37,819 nt of DNA from Halobacteriales archaeon QS_1_68_20 (GCA_003021085.1 PXRE01000021.1:1-37819), one strand, 5' to 3'; shown: positions 1 through 7,484, counted from the first letter of the stretch. A program made the numbers and translations. The notes: generated by a model not told the origin, from the letters alone.

Positions 1-259
1 CCAGCTCCAGAACACCCAGCCGCTGGTGGCGATGCCCCACATGGACACCAACGGCAACCAGCAGTACGACTTCGTGAACTCCGGCGGCAGCGAAGACGGT
101 CCCTACACCGACGGCGGCAACGCGGTCGTCGACCTGGGCTACGCAGTGATGGACGGTGGCGGCGGTGGCGGCGGTGGCGGTGGCGGCGGTAACGGTGGCG
201 GCGGTGGAAACTCGTTCGGTGCCCTCTTCGGCGGTGACGGTCCGGACCTGGGGCAGTAG
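1..259 (+). CDS. C-terminal fragment of a DUF7282-like secreted protein with glycine-rich tail
   Basis: The reading frame is open from the window edge, so the N-terminus is missing. The visible 86 residues start with a segment containing MPHMDTNGNQQYDF and SGGSEDGPYT, which resembles the end of the DUF7282 domain of haloarchaeal surface proteins, where an Asp/Asn loop precedes a final strand. It then runs into an almost pure glycine tract of about 18 residues encoded by a GGT/GGC repeat, and ends GPDLGQ. I infer a secreted or cell-surface location from the family; no signal peptide is visible because the start is outside the window. The glycine tract is simple-sequence DNA and may vary in length between strains. 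Confidence 0.6.
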   Translation, partial: QLQNTQPLVAMPHMDTNGNQQYDFVNSGGSEDGPYTDGGNAVVDLGYAVMDGGGGGGGGGGGGNGGGGGNSFGALFGGDGPDLGQ

Positions 260-430
260 GAGCGGCCCCCGGCCGTCGAGGGAACTGGGCTCCCGTCGGC
301 GGTCTGCTCCCCCACCGTTCACCCCGCACCTCGAACGTCCGGGCCGAACACCCCCCGGACCGAACACGCTCGCCCGGTAGCTCCGTCCGCATCGAGTCCT
401 CGACGGGCGACGACCGCCCATCCTCCGGTG

Positions 431-483
431 GCTATAAGCGACTCTGGACGCGGCCGCACACGGAAACTGCCCGGAGGGTCACG
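431..483 (+). promoter_or_regulatory. Promoter and Shine-Dalgarno of the chimeric receiver/E1-alpha gene
   Basis: A TATA-like element, CTATAAG, lies at 432-438. A strong GGAGGG Shine-Dalgarno lies at 473-478, five bases before the GTG at 484. Most genes in this window have no such site. The SD supports the GTG start. Confidence 0.5.
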
Positions 484-798
484 GTGACCGGAGACATCCT
501 CGTCCTGCACGTCGACGACGAACCGGCGTTCGCGGAGCTACAGCGGACGTACCTGGAGGACGTCTTCGAGACGGCGTTCACCATGGAGACGGTGACGGAC
601 CCGGAGGAGGGCCGGTCGTTCGTCGACGAGGAGACGAAGGCCGACGTCGACGAGCGGATCGACGACGAGATCGCCGCGGCCATCGACCGGGCGAAACAGG
701 CCCCCGAGACGCTAGACCCCGACGACCTGCTCCGGTACGCCTACGCCGATCCACCGCCGGAGGTTCGGCGGCGATTGGGAGGTGGTGCGGATGACTGA
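484..798 (+). pseudogene. Chimeric remnant: receiver-domain start fused to 2-oxoacid dehydrogenase E1-alpha tail
   Basis: The 104-residue ORF has two unrelated halves. Residues 4-40 (ILVLHVDDEPAFAEL and following) match the first strand and acidic pocket of haloarchaeal response-regulator receiver domains. The phospho-acceptor Asp and conserved Lys expected further on are absent. Residues about 45-100, with DERIDDEIAAAIDRAK and YAYADPPPEVRRRL, look like the C-terminal end of the E1-alpha subunit of a pyruvate/acetoin-type dehydrogenase. The stop overlaps the E1-beta ATG (ATGACTGA), the normal spacing of an E1-alpha/E1-beta operon. The likely cause is a deletion or recombination that joined a receiver gene to the end of E1-alpha. 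It may be translated, but neither parent function can survive intact. Confidence 0.6.
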
Positions 799-1753
799 AC
801 GGTTGCGAGTCGTCGGGGCGGTCCGAGACGTTGTGCGGGGAACTGGAGCGGGACGACGGCGTGAGCGTCTTCGGCGAGGACGTCGGCCGCGCGGGCGGCG
901 TGTTCCGGGCGACCCAGGGACTCATGGACGACTTCCCCGACCGGGTGTTCGACTCCCCGGTCGCGCAAGCGGGCATCGTCGGCGCCGGCGTGGGCCTCGC
1001 GGCCACGGGACTGACGTCCGTCCCCGGGATACAGTTCCAGCGCTTCCTCTACCAGGGGTTCCACCAGCTCACCCAGCACGTGGCCCGGATGCACAGTCGC
1101 ACCCGGGGGACCGTCTCCTGCCCGATGACCATCCGGACGCCGTACGGCGGCGGTATCCACGCCCTGGAGTTGCACTCCGAGAGCTTCGAAGGCGGGTTCG
1201 CGCACGTCCCGGGCCTGAAGGTCGTGATCCCGGCCTCGCCCGCGGAGACGGCGGGCCTGCTCCGGCGCGCGATTCGCAACCCCGACCTGGTCGTGGTCGT
1301 GGAACCGACACGGCTCTACCGGTCGTTCCGCGAGGAGCTGCCCGAGGACCACGAGATTCCGCTGGGCGAGGCCCGCGTCGTCGAGTCCGGCGAGGACGTT
1401 ACGGTCGTCGCCTGGGGGTCCATGCTCCGGGAGACGCTGGACGCCGTCGGAGACGTGGACGCCAGCGTCGAGGTGGTCGACCCACGGAGCTGTACCCGCT
1501 GGACGCTGGCACCATCGCGGGTTCGGTTCGCAAGACCGGCCGGTGCGTCGTCGTCCGCGAGGCGCCCCGCACGGCCGGGATGGGCGCCGAGATCACCGCC
1601 CGGATCAACGAGGAGGCGTTTCTCTACCTCGAAGCGCCGGTCGAGCGGGTGACCGGCGCGGACGTGCCGGTCCCGCTGTTCGACCGCGAGGACGCCTACC
1701 TGCCGGACGCCGACCGCATCGCCGAGGGCGTCCGCCGGGTGCTGGCTGGGTGA
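791..1753 (+). pseudogene. 2-oxoacid dehydrogenase E1-beta subunit, interrupted by two frameshifts
   Basis: The translation matches the E1-beta (transketolase-like pyrimidine-binding) subunit of pyruvate/branched-chain 2-oxoacid or acetoin dehydrogenases. Recognisable parts are GEDVGRAGGVFRATQGL, SPVAQAGIVGAGVGLA, RTPYGGGIHALELHSE, IPASPAETAGLLRRAI and GRCVVVREAPRTAGMGAEI. The total span of 963 bp fits a normal E1-beta. The frame changes twice: near 828-831, just after MTERLRVVGAVRD, and near 1486-1490, within VEVVDPRS. The two shifts compensate, so the last 90 residues return to the starting frame. Either the gene is decayed or the assembly has two indel errors. No E2 or E3 gene follows, and E1-alpha is only a tail, so I favour decay. 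Confidence 0.75.
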
Positions 1754-1795
1754 TTACCCGGCGGACGGGACACAGCTAAGCCACTGGCGGCCCGA

Positions 1796-2068
1796 GTGCC
1801 GGTCGTGGACGACCTCGATTCCGGCCGCCGCGACGCGGTCGTCGACCACGTCCTCGACGCGGTCCACCCCGACCGGCGCGAAGGCGAAGTCGTCGGGACG
1901 GCACCGAGAGACGGCGGCCTGCTCGTCGGCGTAAAGGTCCACCCCAGGGGCTACCTCTCGACGGCGAAGTACGCGCTCGTGACCCTCGACGCCGACGGCC
2001 AGGTGGTCGACGCGACGGCGTGTTCGGGGCGGAAGGTACGGCGGGAACTCGAACGAGAAGGGAAGTGA
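1796..2068 (+). CDS. Small conserved haloarchaeal protein of unknown function
   Basis: An acidic 90-residue protein starts at a GTG, 43 bp after the E1-beta stop. It has haloarchaeal codon use and a regular alpha-beta pattern: an N-terminal helix (DDLDSGRRDAVVDHVLDAV) and a beta-rich middle (LLVGVKVHPRGYLSTAKYALVTLDADGQVVD). It ends in a basic/acidic helix. I see no catalytic motif, membrane segment or signal peptide. The start is uncertain because no ATG is available. No function is assigned. Confidence 0.55.
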   Translation: MPVVDDLDSGRRDAVVDHVLDAVHPDRREGEVVGTAPRDGGLLVGVKVHPRGYLSTAKYALVTLDADGQVVDATACSGRKVRRELEREGK

Positions 2069-2086
2069 ATCAGGTACTGGGCCGCG

Positions 2087-2632
2087 TCACTCGTGGACCG
2101 TCACCGACTCCAGCAGCACGTCCTCGCGGGGCTGGTCCTTCCTGCCCGTCGGGACCGACCCGATTTCCTGCACCACGTCCATGCCGTCGGTCACCCTGCC
2201 GAAGACGGCGTGGTTGCCGTCCAGGTGGGGCTGGGCGTCCAGCGTGATGAAGAACTGCGAGCCGTTGGTGTTCGGGCCGGAGTTGGCCATCGAGAGGACG
2301 CCCGGGCCGTCGTGGCGCAGGTCGTCGTCGAACTCGTCGTCGAACTGGTAGCCGGGGCCGCCGCGGCCGGTCTCGGTCGGGTCCCCGCCCTGGATCATGA
2401 ACCCCTCGATGACCCGGTGGAAGAGCACGTCGTCGTACAGCGGGTCGGTGCGGACCTCGCCGGTCTCGGGGTCCTCCCAGGCGCCGGTGCCCGGCGCGGG
2501 TTCCGCGTCGGGGTCGTCGTCGCCGGTCGCCAGGCCGACGAAGTTCTCGACGGTGGTCGGTACTTTGTCGGGGTACAGTTCGACGTCGACGTCGCCCTTC
2601 GAGGTGTGCAGGGTGGCGGTCAGGTCGCTCAT
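2087..2632 (-). CDS. Cyclophilin-type peptidyl-prolyl cis-trans isomerase
   Basis: The 181-residue protein is a single cyclophilin domain of cytoplasmic type with no signal peptide. It would catalyse cis-trans isomerisation of peptidyl-prolyl bonds. Hallmarks are FHRVIEGFMIQGGDPTETG (catalytic Arg and the Phe/Gln pocket), LSMANSGPNTNGSQFFIT and HLDGNHAVFGRV. An Asp-rich insertion between the first strand pair and FHRV (about residues 37-65) is typical of haloarchaeal cyclophilins. It lies 45 bp downstream of the winged-helix regulator on the same strand and could be co-transcribed, though nothing functional links them. Confidence 0.9.
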   Translation of the reverse strand: MSDLTATLHTSKGDVDVELYPDKVPTTVENFVGLATGDDDPDAEPAPGTGAWEDPETGEVRTDPLYDDVLFHRVIEGFMIQGGDPTETGRGGPGYQFDDEFDDDLRHDGPGVLSMANSGPNTNGSQFFITLDAQPHLDGNHAVFGRVTDGMDVVQEIGSVPTGRKDQPREDVLLESVTVHE

Positions 2633-2677
2633 GGTGTACTGGACAGTGGGACGAGGGAAAACGGTGGCGGTAGGGGC

Positions 2678-4027
2678 TTAAAGCAGTTCCGCCGAATCCG
2701 TATCCTCGTTTTTCACACTGATGTCGGTCAAAGATATCTCATCAGGGTCCAGTCGATCCTGCTCGACCTCTCGAACGAGGTCGTCGATCAAATCCGTGCC
2801 AGTCGCTTCGAACTTCCCTGATGCGATTGATTCGATGACATCATCGACCATGTCCTCGTGCTGGTCGGATCGGTTACCGAGATTATCTACTCGACGTATT
2901 TCGGCAAGGACTTGGTGTTTGAGTTGCGCGGTAGCCTGTTTGCTCACATCTTGCAACGAGGCATGGTTTTCGACGTCGAGGTGGATTCTCGCGTTCTTCA
3001 GGGTCGACAGAAGTGCGTAACGCCGTAACATCGACTCGTATTTCGACCGCAGGTGATCGTACTGCTTCCTGATCCGGTTTGCCTCTCGTTTCGCTCGATT
3101 CGTTTCAAATCCGGACGATCCAACGGCCTCTTCGATCTTTTCCCTGAATTTAGATTCAATAGAGTCGAGTTCCTTCCTCGTTGTGTCCAGTTCGACCTTC
3201 AGCTCCATTGCCATTCGATCAAGTTCCTCAGGAGCCTCTAAATTTCCTCCATCTCTGATTGCTTTCTCGGTTATGTCTGCCGCCGGGAATGGATTCGTTG
3301 GCGAGATCGGTCCAATGTCGGGCTCTTCGGCCCCTAATTCAGTTGAATTATTAGTGATTTCCTTCGTGACGTTGTCCGTCTCTTCATGGAGCAACAGTTC
3401 CTCTCGTGTTCTCAACAAAGCGTCACCGATGGGTCTATCGTCGGCGAACCGGTACAGTTCGGATTCACCGACGCGGCGCGTCCGTTCGATCACTCCCAGT
3501 TCGACCAGTTCGTCGACGTTCCGGCTCACCGTCGAGCGGTCGATTCCAGCCAGTCGAGCGACCTCCGCCCCCGTCAACTCCTCGCCTTCTGCTTCGAGGA
3601 ACCCCGCGATCATCTTCGTCCGGCCGGGGCTGCCGAACAACCGAACCAGTCCGGCCCGGTCAACGTAGGCTTCCGTATCCGGATCGTCGTCGGGTTCCCG
3701 TTCGACTAGCTCCGGGTTTTCGGCGAGTCCCCCGAACAGTTCCCGCCTCACGTCCGACAACGCCTGGACAACCGGATCGTCATTGGCGACCCGATAGAGC
3801 ACGCCCGATTGCGTCTCTCGCCGCTGCACCAGCCCGACGTCGACGAGTTCGTCGACGTTCCGACTCACCGTGGATCGGTCGACGCCTGCGAGCTTCGCGA
3901 TCTCTGATGCCGTCAGTTCGGTCCCGCGTTTCCCCAGGAACGCCTCGACGATCCGGGTGCGCCCGGAACTCCCGAACAACTGAACGAGCGGCCCCTCGTC
4001 CGCCTGGGAGCCCAGCGATTCGTCCAT
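2678..4027 (-). CDS. Tandem winged-helix regulator fused to a predicted ESCRT-III/Snf7-like helical domain
   Basis: I choose the ATG at 4027 because a TATA box lies about 25-30 bp upstream; longer extensions run through the operator. The protein has 449 residues. Two near-identical winged-helix domains occupy about 13-85 and 125-195; each contains LAG[VI]DRSTVSRNVDELV as recognition helix and an LFGSxGRTxxI leader. A polar linker follows (215-260). Residues 262-425 are predicted helical: a long first helix (ELDRMAMELKVELDTTRKEL), a second very long basic helix (RAKREANRIRKQYDHLRSKY onward), then LKHQV, then acidic helices EDMVDDVIESIAS and DLIDDLVREVE. The order, the spacing and the switch from basic to acidic resemble Snf7/CHMP/CdvB proteins. 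That is my inference by eye. The C-terminal half has visibly lower GC than the HTH half, consistent with domain accretion by transfer. DNA binding is well supported; the ESCRT-like role is a hypothesis. The alternative is a generic coiled-coil dimerisation domain. Confidence 0.75.
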   Translation of the reverse strand: MDESLGSQADEGPLVQLFGSSGRTRIVEAFLGKRGTELTASEIAKLAGVDRSTVSRNVDELVDVGLVQRRETQSGVLYRVANDDPVVQALSDVRRELFGGLAENPELVEREPDDDPDTEAYVDRAGLVRLFGSPGRTKMIAGFLEAEGEELTGAEVARLAGIDRSTVSRNVDELVELGVIERTRRVGESELYRFADDRPIGDALLRTREELLLHEETDNVTKEITNNSTELGAEEPDIGPISPTNPFPAADITEKAIRDGGNLEAPEELDRMAMELKVELDTTRKELDSIESKFREKIEEAVGSSGFETNRAKREANRIRKQYDHLRSKYESMLRRYALLSTLKNARIHLDVENHASLQDVSKQATAQLKHQVLAEIRRVDNLGNRSDQHEDMVDDVIESIASGKFEATGTDLIDDLVREVEQDRLDPDEISLTDISVKNEDTDSAELL

Positions 4028-4051
4028 GTACCCCCTTTCACGTCTCGATGG

Positions 4052-4096
4052 CTTATAAATGTTGCAGGAAAACAACGGGCGTTGCATTTCAGCAAC
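4052..4096 (-). promoter_or_regulatory. Promoter with two tandem operators upstream of the winged-helix regulator
   Basis: Read on the minus strand, ATTTATAAG (4060-4052) is a TATA box placing transcription start within a few bases of the ATG at 4027. Directly upstream lie GTTGTTTTCCTGCAAC (4076-4061) and GTTGCTGAAATGCAAC (4096-4081). The upstream copy is a perfect GTTGC-6-GCAAC palindrome; the other has one mismatch. Their centres are 20 bp apart, about two helical turns, and the proximal copy covers the BRE position. Two operators facing a protein with two HTH domains suggests autoregulation. Confidence 0.6.
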
Positions 4097-4184
4097 CCAG
4101 TGGATAACGCAAAAGTTGAAATCCGATGTAGAAGTACCCCGGGACGATGCCGGAGCGGACCCGCGGGACGCGAAGATCATCGAG

Positions 4185-4427
4185 ATGGATCTATTCGAGC
4201 ATCTCGCGTACAAGGGGTTCGTCTGTCCGAACGGGATCGAGATCGCGGTCGTTCTCGCCTACTGGGTGACCGGACACGAACGGGACCTCACCGCGGCAAT
4301 CATCGAACGGAGCGTCGACGACAACGCACCGCTCCAGCATCCGGGGGGCGACGACGACCGGATCTGCGTCACCAGCGTCGAAGCCGTCGATGAGCACGTC
4401 AGGGAAGTCGAGAAGGACCTCTACTAG
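4185..4427 (+). CDS. Small hypothetical protein divergent from the winged-helix regulator
   Basis: The 80-residue protein starts at MDLFEHLAYKGFVCPNG and ends VREVEKDLY. The frame is open further upstream to an ATG at 4059, but that start would lie inside the operator region and encode unlike sequence, so I prefer 4185. Visible features are one Cys, a short hydrophobic stretch (IEIAVVLAYWVTG) and an acidic C-terminus. It is divergent from the regulator and could share its operators. I do not recognise the family. Confidence 0.5.
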   Translation: MDLFEHLAYKGFVCPNGIEIAVVLAYWVTGHERDLTAAIIERSVDDNAPLQHPGGDDDRICVTSVEAVDEHVREVEKDLY

Positions 4428-4475
4428 CTCCCGTCTTCGGCGTACCTTCATTTGGCTGCCGGCCCACTGGCCACC

Positions 4476-5435
4476 ATGGTCGAGCACACCGCCGAGCGCG
4501 TCACGCTCGCCCGCTTGCCCTCCGGCGTCGAGGTCACGACCACCGTCCACACCTACGACGGCGGCCGCGGCCCGACGGTGTACGTCCAGGCCGCCCAGCA
4601 CGGCCGCGAAATCAACGGCACCGAGGTCCTCCGGCGGGTCCACGGCCGCCTGCTCGACGCGGACCTGTCGGGCCGGGTCGTCACCGTTCCGGTCGCGGAC
4701 CCGCTGACGTTCGACCGCGTCTCCTACACCACGCCCGAGCAACTGGACAGCGTCAACGACAACATGAACCGGGTCTGGCCCGGCGACGAGAGTGGGACCC
4801 TCCACGAGCGGATGGCCGCCCGCCTGTGGGCCTACGTCCGCGGTGCCGACGCCGTCGTCGACCTGCACACCGGCAGTCCGGACATGCTCACCCACGTCGT
4901 GTTCATGGAGGGCGACGGCGACTCCCGGCGACTGGGGGAGGCGTTCGGCACGGACCTCCTGCTGTCCGAGCAGGCCGGCGACGACGCCGGCGCCGAGTGG
5001 GAGCGCCGGGACTTCGGCGGGAAACTCCGCGTCGCGGCCGCCCGCGAAGGCGTCCCCTCGATCACGCCCGAACTCGCGCACAACAAGCAACTCGTCGAGG
5101 AAGCCGTCGAGACGGGGGTGACCGGTCTGCTGAACGTGCTCCGGGAGGAGGGCATCCTCGCGGGGGACCCGACGCCGAACGGCGAGACGGTCCTGGCGCG
5201 CAACCACCTGGGCCGGGTGACCGCCGACGACTCGGGGCTGTTCCGGGCTGACCCGGACGTCTCGCTTGGTGACGACGTCACCGAGGGTACCCGCCTGGGG
5301 ACCCTGTACGACCCAACGTCCTACGAGGTGCTCCAGGAGGCGGTCGCCGACAGGAACGGGATTCTCTACTCGCTCCGGAAGGAGGCGACCGCGACCGGCG
5401 GCGCGACCCTGGCCCGGGTGGCCGAGCGACGGTGA
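4476..5435 (+). CDS. Succinylglutamate desuccinylase/aspartoacylase-family zinc deacylase
   Basis: The 319-residue protein belongs to the M14-like AstE/AspA family, which uses one zinc ion to cleave N-acyl amino acids. The zinc site is visible as QHGREINGTEVLRR (HxxE), with the third ligand in DLHTG. PELA, about 60 residues on, supplies the likely catalytic Glu. The C-terminal beta domain (from about LARNHLGRVTADDSG) has the biotinyl-like fold common to these enzymes. I choose the ATG at 4476 over one 24 bp upstream because MVEHTAERVTLARLPSG gives the usual N-terminus. The substrate cannot be read from sequence. It starts shortly after the small hypothetical gene on the same strand. Confidence 0.85.
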   Translation: MVEHTAERVTLARLPSGVEVTTTVHTYDGGRGPTVYVQAAQHGREINGTEVLRRVHGRLLDADLSGRVVTVPVADPLTFDRVSYTTPEQLDSVNDNMNRVWPGDESGTLHERMAARLWAYVRGADAVVDLHTGSPDMLTHVVFMEGDGDSRRLGEAFGTDLLLSEQAGDDAGAEWERRDFGGKLRVAAAREGVPSITPELAHNKQLVEEAVETGVTGLLNVLREEGILAGDPTPNGETVLARNHLGRVTADDSGLFRADPDVSLGDDVTEGTRLGTLYDPTSYEVLQEAVADRNGILYSLRKEATATGGATLARVAERR

Positions 5436-5538
5436 CCGGCACGGCCGGCGTCAACGGGACGTGACGCCGGGACGCGCGTTTCGAGGAGCCGTCCTTCGGC
5501 ACCCGACGCGCGCGAGGTTCCCGTGAGCCGTGCGAACG

Positions 5539-5720
5539 GGGGCTCGGGAGAGCTTGCGCTCCCGGTGGCCCGGGGGAGGCCGGGCGGCCGGTCCGCTGGG
5601 CCGCCCGGCCGAGCCCCGAGGCTGTGAGGTGTGAGGTTGACCCCTAGGTCAGGTGGTCGCTAGTCTCGATGGTTCGGACAAAGATCCACGTGAGCGACCA
5701 CTGGACCCCAGGCTGTCAAC
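5539..5720. ncRNA. Candidate structured RNA in the 5436-5806 gap
   Basis: The 371-bp gap has no convincing ORF but strong nested complementarity. GGGGCTCGG (5539-5547) pairs with CCGAGCCCC (5609-5617). It encloses GGGAG/CTCCC (5546-5550/5559-5563) and an 11-bp stem GCCGGGCGGCC (5579-5589) with GGCCGCCCGGC (5599-5609). A second arm has GTTGAC (5636-5641) with GTCAAC (5715-5720), then 5647-5661 with 5693-5707 (14 of 15 pairs), around a 31-base loop. I do not find SRP RNA or RNase P RNA signatures. Strand is undecided. High GC alone makes some pairing by chance, but the two long arms exceed that. Confidence 0.35.
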
Positions 5721-5806
5721 ATCCCCTAGCCGACCGCGTTACACGTACTTCACGCGTTACGGTGTAGTATCGAGACCCGGTAGAACGCCCCCGACGCCGA
5801 ACAGGA

Positions 5807-6073
5807 CTAGCTCCGGGCGAACGTGTAGATGACGGGCGCGACGACCAGCAGGCCCAGACCGACGAACTTGTAGATCGGATCGCTCCCCATGGTGCTCTCG
5901 GGCGTCAGCAGGAACAGCAACCCGAACGCCATCACGGTCAGCGAGAGCGTCTTCGTGGACCCCAGCGGCAGGACCGCCAGCACCGAGAGCGCGAAGAACA
6001 GAACCAGCGCGTGCCCGATGTGGTAGTCCACGAGGAAGCTCTCGACGACTTGCAGAACGGCGGGGTCGATCAT
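5807..6073 (-). CDS. Small membrane protein of unknown function
   Basis: The 88-residue protein has three hydrophobic helices: HALVLFFALSVLAVLPL, TLSLTVMAFGLLFLLTP and FVGLGLLVVAPVIYTFA. A short polar N-terminus (MIDPAVLQVVESFLVDYH) precedes them. There is no signal peptide distinct from the first helix. A TATA-like TTTAAA about 35 bp upstream on the minus strand suggests its own promoter. It is followed downstream only by the candidate RNA region. I recognise it as a small multi-pass protein of the haloarchaeal kind, without function. Confidence 0.7.
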   Translation of the reverse strand: MIDPAVLQVVESFLVDYHIGHALVLFFALSVLAVLPLGSTKTLSLTVMAFGLLFLLTPESTMGSDPIYKFVGLGLLVVAPVIYTFARS

Positions 6074-6136
6074 TCCTGCCTGAACGTGGCCCTGTCTCGG
6101 CCTTTAAACTTCCGTAATCGAGCCACGGTCGCCGGA

Positions 6137-7024
6137 CTACGCGACCCCGAGGTAGTCCCCGAACGTCCGGAGTTCCGCCGGGTCGAGGCCGAAGGCCGTC
6201 ACGTCGTTGTCCGCGACCGTGTTGTCGACCCCCAGGGCCGCGATCTGGTCGCTCCCGAACGGGATCAGCGGCAGGGGCCCGGCGACGGTGCCGCCGACCT
6301 TCGCCAGGGCCAGGGGGATGGGGAGAATCGAGACGGACTTGCCCTCCGCCCGGTAGATCAGCCGCGTGATGTCCGCGAGGGTCAGCACCTCCGGGCCACC
6401 CAGTTCGTAGACTTCACCGACGTGGGCGTCGTCGTCGAGGGTCTCGGCCACGATCGAATCGAAGTCGTCCAGCCAGATGGGCTGGAAGGGGATCCGGCCC
6501 CCGTTCGGCAGACCGGTCACGTACGGCGTCGTGAGCAGTTTGGTGAAGTCGACGATCTCTGCGGCCTCGCCGAAGATGATCGAGGGACGCAGGATCGTCC
6601 AGTCGAGGGCCGAATCGCGCACGACGGCCTCCGCATCGCCCTTCGAACGGAGGTAGTGCGTCGGCCCGTCGGGGTCCGCGCCGAGCGCGCTCTGCTGGAC
6701 GAACCGTTCGACGCCGTGTTCCTCGGCCGCCCGGACGGCGTTCTCGGTGCCCCCCAGGTGGATCCGGAAGTGTTCGTTCTCGCCGCTTTTCGGCTGGAAC
6801 AGCGGCGACAGCGCCACCAGGTTCACCACCGCGTCCTGCCCTTCGAACGCACCCTCGATGGACTCGTAGTCGGTGACGTCCCCGCGGTACGGTTCGACGC
6901 CTTCCGGGACCGTCGTCCCGTCTGCGCTCCGGGACAGCGCGGTCACCTCGTGGCCGCGCTCGGCCAGTTCTCGGCACAGCGCCGTCCCGACGAACCCCGT
7001 CCCGCCAGTGACGAGTACGTGCAT
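6137..7024 (-). CDS. NAD(P)-dependent epimerase, complex I NDUFA9-like family
   Basis: The 295-residue protein is an atypical short-chain dehydrogenase with a Rossmann fold from the first residue. It has GGTGFVGTALCREL (nucleotide-binding glycine motif, residues 7 onward), FVQQSALGADPDG, HYLRSKGDAE (Y-x3-K pair), and LRPSIIFGE with FQPIWLDDF, characteristic of the NDUFA9 branch. Related proteins bind NADPH; the haloarchaeal substrate is unknown. The ATG at 7024 is chosen because it starts the Rossmann strand and a TATA-like CTTTATG (minus strand) sits about 26 bp upstream, suggesting a leaderless transcript. The 52 bp after its stop leads to the small membrane protein on the same strand. Confidence 0.87.
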   Translation of the reverse strand: MHVLVTGGTGFVGTALCRELAERGHEVTALSRSADGTTVPEGVEPYRGDVTDYESIEGAFEGQDAVVNLVALSPLFQPKSGENEHFRIHLGGTENAVRAAEEHGVERFVQQSALGADPDGPTHYLRSKGDAEAVVRDSALDWTILRPSIIFGEAAEIVDFTKLLTTPYVTGLPNGGRIPFQPIWLDDFDSIVAETLDDDAHVGEVYELGGPEVLTLADITRLIYRAEGKSVSILPIPLALAKVGGTVAGPLPLIPFGSDQIAALGVDNTVADNDVTAFGLDPAELRTFGDYLGVA

Positions 7025-7152
7025 AAATGAGGCGTCCGGCGGACGGAACATAAAGGTACCAGCGACGGAAAAGCCACAGCCCCAGCTTTCGTGGAAGATC
7101 GGCCTGCAACTGACGGCTCGGCCGCCGACCAGGAACGGGCGGCTACACCGTT

Positions 7153-7169
7153 GTGTGTGAACCACACAC
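7153..7169. promoter_or_regulatory. Perfect inverted repeat upstream of the zinc-ribbon gene
   Basis: GTGTGTGAACCACACAC is a 7-bp perfect inverted repeat with a 3-bp spacer. It lies just upstream of a TATA-like TTTTATTA at about 7183-7190, which sets a leaderless start at the ATG at 7215. The position fits an activator site, or an operator shared with the divergent epimerase gene. Confidence 0.35.
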
Positions 7170-7214
7170 TACCGACCCCGGTTTTATTACTCGACGAACC
7201 AACTCACGGACGAC

Positions 7215-7436
7215 ATGAGCGTCCTCGGCACGGTCAAGGAACTGCTCGAATCGACGAATCCCCAGGAGCGAGGCGGGACCGCGACCGGGTCGTCGAAGGG
7301 GGCCTACTGGTGTGACGACTGCGACCGGCGGATCCCAGACGCGGACCACGAGGGGACGACGCCACCGACCTGTCCGGACTGCGGCGAGGAGATGACCTTC
7401 GAGCGGTCGGTCGATTCCGCCAGCTGTTCGTGTTGA
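7215..7436 (+). CDS. Small zinc-ribbon protein
   Basis: The 73-residue protein has a helical N-terminus (MSVLGTVKELLEST) and a Gly/Ser/Thr linker, then a zinc ribbon with two CxxC knuckles (WCDDCDRRI and PTCPDCGEEM) about 24 residues apart. A final CSC triplet is an unusual extra thiol pair. Proteins of this layout are common in haloarchaea and are usually of unknown role; binding to nucleic acid or a partner protein is possible. The transcript is probably leaderless. Confidence 0.75.
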   Translation: MSVLGTVKELLESTNPQERGGTATGSSKGAYWCDDCDRRIPDADHEGTTPPTCPDCGEEMTFERSVDSASCSC

Positions 7437-7484
7437 GACGGGCGTCCGTGCCCTTTTTGTTCCCTCCTCGCTAGGGTGACACGC

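Noticed and set aside
150..232. Glycine-codon tract as a CRISPR or tandem-repeat array
   Set aside because: It is a simple GGT/GGC run within a protein tail, with no spacers.
4059..4184. Longer N-terminus for the gene at 4185
   Set aside because: It would begin inside the twin operators and encode sequence unlike the rest of the protein.
5436..5806. SRP (7S) RNA or RNase P RNA
   Set aside because: The pairing is strong, but I find neither the SRP helix 8/GGAGCAG-type motif nor the RNase P conserved regions, so only an unassigned candidate is reported.
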